This document shows, piece by piece, positions 53,371 to 64,000 of a stretch of DNA of 64,000 nt. The DNA lies in assembly GCA_949316495.1 (NCBI GenBank), contig OX439005.1, positions 29,658,217-29,722,216 on the forward strand, written 5' to 3'. Within the stretch, counting starts at the first letter, position 1, and every line of letters begins with the position of its first letter. Origin of the DNA: Amphiduros pacificus (Eukaryota; Annelida; Polychaeta; Phyllodocida; Hesionidae). Position numbers and translations under genes: made by a program. The notes below the pieces were generated by a model. That model was not told where the DNA came from and ran no database searches. It worked only from the letters and a program-made list of their open reading frames with translations.

Positions 53371-54860
53371 CACCCACCTGTGCAATCATACCAGGCCCCC
53401 TCTGCAATGAAACGCGACCGACCTATGCAATGAAAAGGGGACCGCCTCTGCAATGAAAAGGGGACCACATCTGTAATGAAAAGGGGACCACCTTTGTAAT
53501 GAAAAGGGGACCACATCTGTAATGAAAACAGGACCATCTCTGTAATGAAAAAGGGACCACATCTGTAATGAAAAGAGGACCACATCTGTAATGAAAAGGG
53601 GACCATATCTATAATGAAAAGGAGACTACATCTGTAATGAAAACAGGACCATCTCTGTAATGAAAAGGGGACCACATCTGTAATGAAAAGAGGACCACAT
53701 CTGTAATGAAAAAATGGCCATCTCTGTAATGAAAAGGGGACCATATCTATAATGAAAAGGGGACCACATCTGTAATGAAAAGGGGACCATATCTATAATG
53801 AAAAGGAGACTACATCTGTAATGAAAACAGGACCACATCTGTAATGAAAACAGGACCACATCTGTAATGAAAAAATGGCCATCTCTGTAATGAAAAGGGG
53901 ACCATATCTATAATGAAAAGGGGACCACATCTGTAATGAAAAGGGGACCATATCTATAATGAAAAGGAGACTACATCTGTAATGAAAACAGGACCATCTC
54001 TGTAATGAAAAGGGGACCACATCTGTAATGAAAAGAGGACCACATCTGTAATGAAAAAAGGCCATCTCTGTAATGAAAAGGGGACCATATCTATAATGAA
54101 AAGGGGACCACATCTGTAATGAAAAGGGGACCATATCTATAATGAAAAGGAGACTACATCTGTAATGAAAACAGGACCATCTCTGTAATGAAAAGGGGAC
54201 CACATCTGTAATGAAAAGAGGACCACATCTGTAATGAAAAAATGGCCATCTCTGTAATGAAAAGGGGACCATATCTATAATGAAAAGGGGACCACATCTG
54301 TAATGAAAAGGGGACCATATCTATAATGAAAAGGAGACTACATCTGTAATGAAAACAGGACCATCTCTGTAATGAAAAGGGGACCACATCTGTAATGAAA
54401 AGAGGACCACATCTGTAATGAAAAAAGGCCATCTCTGTAATGAAAAGGGGACCATATCTATAATGAAAAGGGGACCACATCTGTAATGAAAACAGGACCA
54501 CATCTGTAATGAAAACAGGACCATCTCTGTAATGAAAAGGGGACCATATCTATAATGAAAAGAGGACCACATCTGTAATGAAAAGAGGACCACATCTGTA
54601 ATGAAAACAGGACCATCTCTGTAATGAAAAGAGGACCACATCTATAATGAAACGAGGACCACCTCTGCACTGCAATGATAGAACACCCAACTGTGTAATG
54701 TGGGAACGCCCACATATAACAAAAACAGAAAACCCTAGCACACAATGATATAATGCTGACCTTTGGAATGATAAATCACCAACCTATGAAATGATAGAAT
54801 AGTCACCTGTGCAATAATTTGGTGCCCACCACCTTTACAATAATAAAAACAGGTACATCT
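53371..54860. repeat. 23-bp minisatellite with 8-unit higher-order period
   Basis: About 53 good units (53400-54670), core ACCACATCTGTAATGAAAAG. A marker GGAGACTACATC lies at 53621, 53805, 53966, 54149 and 54333: spacings 184, 161, 183 and 184 bp, or 8, 7, 8 and 8 units. Both shoulders (53371-53400 and 54670-54860) hold decayed units such as AATGATAGAACACCCAACTG. The - strand frames of up to 163 codons are repeat artefacts. Confidence 0.95.
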
Positions 54861-57800
54861 ATTTGCACAATGTAATAGGATGCCAAACAATATGTACATA
54901 TCTTATACTGGAACGAGGTTAATGAACCCGGAAGGTAGGTTGAAAAAGGAGCTGCCTCTTTGATTCATTGGATCAAATGTGGATTTAAACAGCACAAACC
55001 GTCCGCTAGAAAATCTAGATATATTAGGCCACAATAACCACAGTCCCGCTTTTATGAGAACATGACAATACCTGATTCGCTCTGTCCACATAACCATTCG
55101 CTTTTCACTCACAAACTCCGGAAAGCTATCAAGTAGAGTTGTGTGTATATTAAAATGTTCCACTACCAAAGTCAGAACACATGTAAGGCTACGGGTTCAA
55201 AATAGCACGAAATGTTAGTCCTATAGTTTCTTTTCCTATCTGCTATTCACTTGAATTTGCAAATCTGCAATAGAGTCTGAATTGATACTTGTCCTGTTTC
55301 ATTGCAATGAATTACACATGTACCTTGGTTTATTCTAGTGGTGTTAACGGGAATGTCTCACATGGGACCTGACTGTGCGTTGACCCCTCATAAAATTGTC
55401 AAGACAGGTTTGCTATACTTCTTTGAGCTTCTTTGAGAACCCAAAATGTTCAAATTTCCAATTGAATTTCTTTATTAACTTTATAGGAAAACTAAAGACA
55501 TATAAATGACACACTTTAGTTAGGTATTTGTATGTTTATAGACATTTGAAGTTGTTTGGTCTTGTTCATCTTTTCTAAAAGGCAGGTTCAGATTATGTCT
55601 GCAGAGCATTTAAGCACCAATCACAGAATTTATCAATATCGAGAATATTAACATTCACATGCCTGCATAAAAAGAGGTCCCGTAGCTCTAAATTGTTGTG
55701 GCATGAACATCATTTGGTTTCTTTTCAAGTCTCACCACCACAGATAGCCAGAGCTACTTCTTTATTTAGACTATTATTCGGTTAAAACTATTAGTATACA
55801 GGACAGAGACAAAGAGGGAACGTGGACTGTCAGTCTTCAGCAACCTTTGTCACCACAAGGTTCCTGATTAGGATCAACTCTGTTGAGGGAAGGCTGTCGA
55901 GGTCAAGCTAATAGATCCTGGGGCAGTAGTATGTGACGAATGAAACACCCCACTCGAGACGTTTTCATAAAAGTATTGACTATAAATTATGAAAAATTCA
56001 ATATTTGAAAAAGGGAAACATAATATTTGACACGATTGTATATAAAATATTATATTCATTTAATCTCAGCTAACACAGCAAACTTACACAAACTACATAG
56101 AAGTCAAGTGATTAACTATCTTTGGTATACGGTCAGTTAAAAGGTGAGAAGAACTCAGAAAAAAAGAAAGATTAATGGAAAAGTAAATAATATCTGTGTC
56201 CATCATATCGAAACAAAATACATCCATAACATTGTGAAAAATACTATAATCAGTATTTTTTTCAGCCCATCTTCACAATCCACAAACAAATGTCATTAAG
56301 AGAGCTTTTAAGTTACATTTCTCAAATACAGGTTAACACCCTAATTTAGACATCATTCAAAAAAGGAATAGCAAGTTCACCTTCATACGATCATAGATCT
56401 TGGTAGAGGTCATATCCACAAAGAGTAAATTATTTGCAAAGATAAACGGGAAAGAAAAACAAGGTACTGGAGATAAACTCATATAGATTTTTATTTGTTT
56501 TGAAATTTTCAGCACTGTTGAGGCCATATCAGGTCAGCGGGAATAAATGCTCTACTCTTTTAGACTTTTTAGACTGGGGATCTTACTTTTGCATTATCAC
56601 AAAAACATAATATTTTCTGGTGGGAAACAACTTGGCAGCAGATGTAATTAAGGAAATTGTTTGGCAGAAAGGAGAAAGTGACATCGTATTTTATTTTGTT
56701 TTGTCCTGCTACCTGTTTCTATTTCCTTACCTATGATCAAATTCGGAGAATTATTTTCACATTACCAAATCGGAGTTTCAAATTTTGAACAATGTCAATA
56801 CAGGGCAATAAAGAGGTAGTGAGAAGATTGAACGACTAGCATTACTTCCGATGTAATGCAGAGTACATTTTATGATGATTTAATGAAATCTGACACTTTC
56901 AGGGACCAACATTTCTATGGTCTCTTTGGTCTCGCAATAACAAATGGTGAAAAACACATCAGAATGTCCAATCAATATAGTTGGAAAACATGTTGTCTTG
57001 TAGGCCTGAAATATTATCGAAGTTTTAACTAGGAAATGTTTTGCCGGAGTTTACATATAGAAGGTAATTAAGTTTATGTGACTTCCTACGCATACTGAAA
57101 TACGAATAACGGGAATTCTAATCATACCGAAACATCAATTTAGAGGCTTTCATAAAAAAGCTTGACAATTAATTGAGTATATAATATTCAGATGGGAGTC
57201 TGTATAATTGCTCTATCATAATTTGTTCCCGGTCAAATGGTAAATTGTTTTTAATCTCAAAATATCATCTTGAATGACTGATACCCCTTGGGTCTCACAT
57301 GTGCAAGAGGCAGCAGGTAGCAGATCTGGAGATGAGACACTCGCGGTAAAAAGCCCAATGGAATGTAGAGTTTTACCAGGTGCTGTAAGTCATGTTCACG
57401 ACAAAATACTCACTGGCAGGCGTTTCTTTGGGATCAACCTGAGTCACTCCTACACATAGGAATGATCAGTTTAGCGCAAGATATTGCTCTGGTAGCATGA
57501 CAATAGGTTCTATGCTATGATCCGGGTCTCACAGTAGGGGGCTCTGAGTAGGTGCTATCCATTCATCACATTCTCCAACTGCTTACATCACATTCACTTT
57601 AGGACCTTTGGTCATAAATAACTTGTGTAATACTGAAGAATGATGTGGCATTGTATATCCACTGTATGGAAGGTGACAATTTATATAATAATCAATGGAG
57701 TCGGTTTGCATGGACACTGCCTTTGCATGTCATGCAATAGGACTGCTCTAAAAGGCCAAGTGATGTCCACAGCCGATTAGGCCAAGACCTCTATAGCTGC

Positions 57801-60800
57801 GCTCTCAGGCCGGTTCAAGGTCTGCCGTGCAATTAGTCTGTTTCCGTCGGCAAATGCCAGTCTTACCCATCAGGGATTAAGGTTCCCCATCGCATTGTCA
57901 ACCATTCAAACACATGCACAAATATTACATCTTGTTATTCGTCTTTGCTGTTTGTTCTCATCAAGTGCGCTTCTGAACATCACCATACAGACAATGGACA
58001 GACGGCTTTGTTTCATATATATATTTCACAAACGGGATCTTTTAAGGTTTGACATTTAAGATTTAATGAGATTTGCTTAGATTTCTGTGCGATGCATTAT
58101 TAGACAATTCATTTATCGTGATGTAAAGCATGACAAATATTATATTTCTTTTCAAGTGGTGGGCATTCTGATAAAGTGACGGTATGTTGGAGCTTGTGTG
58201 TGCATCTTTTACACTGTGGTGCTACCCACACCAAGCCAGGGGGCGCTCAAAGGATATATGTGAACATGGAATACCTAATTCAAGATTTGAGGAAGATTTG
58301 ACTAATATATAATTATGTAATTGCTTTGCTGGCAGTGATAATTGATAGCGCTGACATCAGATTCCCTGACAAGATTCAAATTCTGATTCTTTTTATGGTA
58401 TATCATAAAATACTCAAGTCATGACATTTATCATAAGATATATCCAATTCCACTATTTTTTTGTCGAATAATTCATTATTATATACTGAAATTTATCTGC
58501 GTGCTAGCCAATTTTGCATTGTGTTATGTTTGTTATATGTTGCGTGCTACATAACCTCTCACCATAGATCAAAGTCATTACGATCCTTTTTTCATGTTAA
58601 ACATTACTAAGTAAGTCACAAACCCTTGCCATGAATCTTGTGTGCAAAATGGATTCCACAGGCCGTAATTAATGCGGATATTGGACTTTCTGTTGGCCTC
58701 TTACTGTCCTAAGGTACAATGCTACTCAGTTAGCTTGGACAATCACCCCTCTACTCAATCGTATCTGACACATTAAGATATTGACTTGTATTTTCCAGCT
58801 GTGTAAATTGAAGATAATGACTGATAATAATGGTTTTCGTGTCATTAAACAGGATGGGAGGTGCAAGGTAACATTTCTCTTATTGAAAAATGAATTACAC
58901 AGGATCCAATATTTCAATACATTTTATAATTATAATGCAATATGAAGAAAACAATCATTGACAGTTTTTAAAAAGCTCTATTGTACTCAAGTAAATTGCC
59001 ATCATACACACTGTTGTACAATGTATAATGCCTATATAGTCGTTCATTTGATAGCAGCAAGACGAATATAGAACCTCATTTACGATGTAAAGCTTTATGG
59101 AAATAGGGCATTAACATATAGTGACTAATGCTATTGTTCTTTGAACTGCCATTAATCTGTTGGGCTTAGTCTTTTTAGTTAACTTCCAAGGCACCAACAA
59201 GCAAATAGCACAATTTACACAACACTGTCCTCAGGGATCTTTTCAAGTATACTTCCTTTAATGTGGCGGTTTTCTCTCTTCCTATTACCTAAATTAGAAC
59301 GTTTGACAGGTGTTCAAAAGACAAACCAGTACATCTATATATCATGAATCCTATTCTTGATTTGCTTTGTATAAATCAAACGAATACAACCATCCTATCA
59401 GAGATTTGTCACATTATTTCCAATTCACCAATAATGACCGAGAAATACAAAGTGATTACCTTTAATTTCATACAAATAGATTAAAGATAGCCATTCTTTG
59501 AAGCTTGATAGAAATGGTTGTGCAGCCATTGTGGAATTAGTGGGATCTCGCAGCTTGTGGAGAGCTGCATAATCACACCTAATGTTTTGATAAGCGCCAG
59601 AGAATCATTCTTAAATATGCAAACGTTCATTTATCAAAATGCATTGGAGTGAAGGATGAGCCTGTTATTTAACAATAATAACAATATAGTTTTTTGATTT
59701 GGAACAATCCTTTAAAGTATTTTAAATTATAATTTCTGCTTGAATCTGTGTTAATTTTTCAATTGGTAGATTATCAAATATATGTAGTTTCATAACGAAA
59801 ATGATCATCTTCACAGGGAAACCAAGAATTCCTGGCCCCATAAAACAGTTGAACCATCCTTCATATATAGTTACAATTTTTCCGTGGATTATGTATTACA
59901 GTGGGCTTTGTAGGTCCTAGTGTCAATATTTTTATGATCATAATGTCAATTCTACATCCATACAATATAGCAGTACAAAGAAAATTATAGTGATCTTCTC
60001 CTAATTATTGACTTTTATTGAGCTAGAATATTATTGACTTAGCTAAGTTATCAGATAATAAGCTTAATATTAGGTCATTCTCAAGAAATGTGTGCCATCA
60101 GGTACATATTATTCATGTAATGGTTCTCTGTAATAACAATGATATGAAGTATTCGGTCAGAAGGCAATAATCATCTATTCTAACTTATAAAGGAGAAAGT
60201 GAGTGAAAACGGCGTAAACGTGTGCAAAATGTTCAAAGGGAAATTCAATGTACCGGATTAAATATATCTTAGGAAATATTAAAATGTATCCTTATCCCTA
60301 GATTCTCCCGCATATTTATAAAACCCTATCCACTAGATGATGTCTTATCAGGCAATTACTAAAATTCACTTTTGTAATCCTTTGCTATCTCAGCTTCAGC
60401 TTTATCTACACATATGACACCAAGTTATCAATTCTAACTATTTAGATTCATATATTAATGTTAATTTTTTTATAACACAGAAAGATACGAGGAAATATCC
60501 ATTTCTGTTTTTCATATGAGATTTATTGACTTTAACTACTTGATTAAAATGAGCAAATCAATATAATTTCACATGGCCAATTAAAGGAAATCTTGATGAA
60601 ACAAAGCGCTGCCAAATATTCAACTTAACCCTTTGTTAAATTATTTCTTTCAATTCACACTTTGAATTATCGATACACGTGTTTGCATAATATGCATGAC
60701 AATGATCATAAGCTTGGTGATTCAAATAGTTTTGTGATTCAAATTGTTGTTTATTCAAATTGTCTATAAATAGTCTGAAACATTGATAATGATCAGCAAA

Positions 60801-62879
60801 AACGATTTGGAGACCAGATACAATTGAAAGATTTTCCCATCTATCAATAATTGCAACGTGTCGTATAGTTTTTGGATATTCATTCAATTAAATAAATAAA
60901 ATCAGCCATAAAGCCACACCGTAAGTGCACTGTAATATATCTATCTCTTTGTGAGAGATTCCATGGATAAAATAATGCAATTACTTGAACAGTTGATAAA
61001 GTGTAAGTAGTGGTGGCTTATGGGATAAATATCACAACTCCCCTCTCATCATCCAACCTGGCACTTAGTCCAATGGATAAATACTTCATGTGACGTTGAA
61101 TAAGCCAACTAAGTGGGTACATTGGTCTTTTTGTTGCCAAAGAGGAAGGCATTAGAAGTTAAGTGGTTATATAATGACCTGAAGATTTGCAGCAGAGATC
61201 TCATGGGAGGGCATGAGCCGGAGATTTGTCTGTAAACAGGTTATTCTGTCCCAAATTGCACAAATAGCAACCTACCTGATCTACATAAGGTTTGAATAAA
61301 TAAAATTGCGACACAAGTTCTCCGCTACTCAACATTCCAGGAAAGGCATGGAGTGCTTTCAAAAGAGTAATTTGATATCTGATTCTAACTCAGAAGGAAT
61401 ATGTTATTATGCATCAATCTGATGCATATGTTAAGATTGGCAAAAACAAGTTTGGTATGTTATATTTATTGACAGAGAAATTTGGATTCATTTTCTGATA
61501 GCAAAATCTACTATCTTGGAGAAAGGTTTATTGTCACAAACCCTTTTTTAGTTGATAATATAATACAGGAGATGTGATCAATACGCTTTCTCAAATACAG
61601 AGTGATTATTTAATTGGGAATGCCTAGCATTAGGCAGAGGAAAAATCTATCACCCCTCTTAATTTATTTCATTGTCTCCGATGCAATTAATACGATAAAT
61701 CTATCTATTGCATAAGTATATTGAATAAATGGTAAACGTTACTTGGCCCTCAAGAGATTTTGATAAAGTATATGACCAGTTTTAGTGCATTCACAGTTTG
61801 GTTACAACTATATACAACTGCTGCTATATATGCCCTATTGAACCTTTTAATCTCCAACGACCTTTCCTTATTCCAATGTGTCACCTCTTGTATGGAAATA
61901 TTTTGGTTTATATACATTTGAACGTTGTACAACGTCCACATTCAGAGAATAAATGAGATAAATGAGACTTTATAGTGATCATGAAAATCATGTCTTAATC
62001 ACATTGATATCTGATTGCCAAAGAGTTGCCGTGAGATTTCAACCAGAAATCCATGTGGTTTTCACATGGCATGTCTGCTGGATAAGGGGTGTTGAATAAT
62101 CTCGGGCGTAGATATAATTCTTTGGCATCCTTGCTCATGGCGGGCGATAATAACGTTTTCTGATAACAAATTGTCACAGACAGATTTACATTTCTGCCGT
62201 TTCAGCACTATTTGATATATTTAAAATCCTTTATCCAACTCCATTTTGAAAAGGTTTATATAAAAATGAATTACATCAACATATGACATAAAGATAAAAT
62301 ATAACCTTAACACACAAAAATACATTAAAGCTGTGTCACACATTCCCGATGAAGTATGCTCTAGCCATTAATTCACACGGAATAAAATATTCATAGTAGA
62401 CCTCAAGGATCCTGCTTCTTGGAAGAGTGAGAAGAGATTTCCACCGGGTTATGACAGATCATTTCAGACACTTTATCCATCCACGTAGTTAGAAATGACA
62501 TGCACAAATCATGGGTTTTCTGTGACCGCTTACATAAACTGAAAACACAATTCCATTCGTAATTTGATTGATTCACAAAATTACTCTTTATTCCGTGAAA
62601 ATCACTGATTCAGTTTTCAAATGCATAATATATAACTGAGGTATTATAGAGAAAATATTATGGACAACCCAGAATAATAAGATAAAAGGCTTTGGAGCAG
62701 GTGCATAACTCACAATGGAGGGGGCTTCCGGTGTACTGGCCAGCTTTCAGATCTCCTTCAGGGCCACGACCACAAGTGCAGTCAGTCTGTCACTACAGAC
62801 ATACGCTGCTATTATCTTCATCAAGTCATGGTAACCGACTTGCTTATGACACCATTCTGTTACATGCAGTATAGGAGGG
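54861..62879. other. 8-kb repeat-poor stretch without a recognised gene
   Basis: AT-rich, largely unique DNA. No spliced exon set, tRNA, rRNA or mobile element was recognised. Frames stay at or below 88 codons. A slightly more GC-rich block at 57740-57900 stands out in composition only. Regulatory DNA is possible but not shown. Confidence 0.4.
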
Positions 62880-64000
62880 CAGTGGTGACAAGGAACATGA
62901 AGGCGATGGTAGAACATAGGCGATGGTAGACGTGAAAGGGGTGGGAAGAAAATGCGACAGGGAGTGTGGGAAGGAAGTGGGGACAAGAAGGATGGGAAGA
63001 ACGTGGAGACAAAAGGGTGGGAAGGATGTGGGGTCAAGAAGGGTGGGAAGAAATCCATGATGAGATGGATGGAAAAGCAGTGGAGGAAGTAACATGAAAG
63101 ATGGGAAAGCAGAGAAGGCAGGTAACAAGGAGGATTGGAAGACAGTGAGGACATGTAACATGGAGGATAGGAAGACAGTGAGGACATGTAACATGGAGGG
63201 TGGGAAGGTAGTGGGGACAAGTAACGTGGAGGGTGGGAAGGCAGTGGGGAAATGTAACATGGAGGGTGGGAAGGCAGTGGGGACATGTAACACAGAGGAT
63301 AGAAAGACAGTGGGGACATGTAACATGGAGGATAGAAAGACAGTGGGGACATGTAACATGGAGGGTGGGAAGGTAGTGGGGACACGTAACATGGAGGGTG
63401 GGAAGGCAGTGGGGACATGTAACATGGAGGGTGGGAAGGCAGTGGGGACATGTAACATGGGAGGTTGGAAGGCAGTGGGAACATGTAACATGGAGGATAG
63501 GAAGACAGTGGGGACATGTAACATGGAGGATAGAAAGACAGTGGGGACATGTAACATGGAGGATAGAAAGACAGTGGGGACATGTAACATGGAGGGTGGG
63601 AAGACAGTGGGGACATATAACATGGAGGATAGGAAGACAGTGGGAACATGTAACATGGAGGGTGGGAGTGCAGTCGGGACATGTAACATGGAGGGTGGGA
63701 AGGTAGTGGGGACATGTAACATGGAGGGTGGGAATGCAGTGGGGACATGTAACATGGAGAGTGGGAATGCGGTGGGGACATGTAAGATCGAGGGTGGGAA
63801 GGTAGTGGGGACATGTAACATGGAGGGTGGGAAGACAGTGGAGACATGTAACATGGAGGATAGGAAGACAGTGGGGACATGTAACATGGAGGGTGGGAGT
63901 GCAGTGGGGACATGTAACATGGAGGGTGGGAAGGTAGTGGGGACATGTAACATGGAGGGTGGGAAGGCAGTGGGGACATGTAACATGGAGGGTGGGAATG
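62880..64000. repeat. 33-bp G-rich minisatellite running off the right edge
   Basis: About 28 units of 33 bp from 63070 on, core ACATGTAACATGGAGGGTGG and AAGGCAGTGGGG. 62880-63070 is a decayed shoulder. The array is not closed at 64000. Three long open frames (410, 380 and 102 codons) arise because 33 is divisible by 3. Confidence 0.95.

Noticed and set aside
53253-54745. Frames up to 163 codons, FSLQMWSPFHYR-type
   Set aside because: Translations of the 23-bp repeat; the three frames rotate with each unit, giving the same peptides in turn.
62747-63986. 410- and 380-codon Pro/Ser-rich - strand frames resembling a mucin-like protein
   Set aside because: Two overlapping frames in the same strand are equally open, as expected for a 33-bp repeat, and the translation matches unit boundaries.

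Overview
The window is AT-rich animal nuclear DNA: spliced exons, long introns, a LINE, a tRNA-derived SINE, short inverted-repeat DNA elements and much minisatellite DNA. The one host gene I can support is the 3' part of SEL1L on the + strand. The mix suggests a marine invertebrate (a lophotrochozoan or an invertebrate deuterostome), but nothing here fixes the species.

Layout. Positions 1-22149 hold no recognisable exon and are probably a very large SEL1L intron or upstream DNA. This part carries three short DNA elements or SINEs (1341-1851, 1994-2594, 18997-19120) and several tandem arrays. The largest is a 6.3-kb, 52-bp satellite at 11312-17632. Seven SEL1L exons follow between 22150 and 35597, with consistent phases: 897 coding nt, 298 codons plus stop. 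They encode the C-terminal Sel1 repeats, the single membrane span and a very short cytosolic tail. Nearly every intron carries a private minisatellite. In one case the exon end and its splice donor are themselves tandemly copied.

Downstream of SEL1L a 30-bp array (38332-39412) adjoins a nested insertion: an inverted-repeat element (39431-43690) split by a CR1/L2-group LINE (39614-43306). The LINE has a long uninterrupted reading frame in which an ORF1-like N-terminus is joined directly to reverse transcriptase, with no endonuclease domain. Its 3' tail matches the tail of the SINE at 19 kb, which suggests a LINE/SINE partnership. From 43.7 kb to the end I see no gene: a decayed tandem repeat (44.3-46.7 kb), a perfect TA-loop hairpin (49.1 kb), dinucleotide runs (52.5 kb), a 23-bp array (53.4-54.9 kb), an 8-kb repeat-poor desert, and a 33-bp array running off the right edge.

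The biological theme is tandem-repeat growth. By rough addition arrays make up about a fifth of the window. Several have homogeneous cores, decayed shoulders and higher-order periods. The long open frames inside them are side effects of periods divisible by three and are not annotated as genes.
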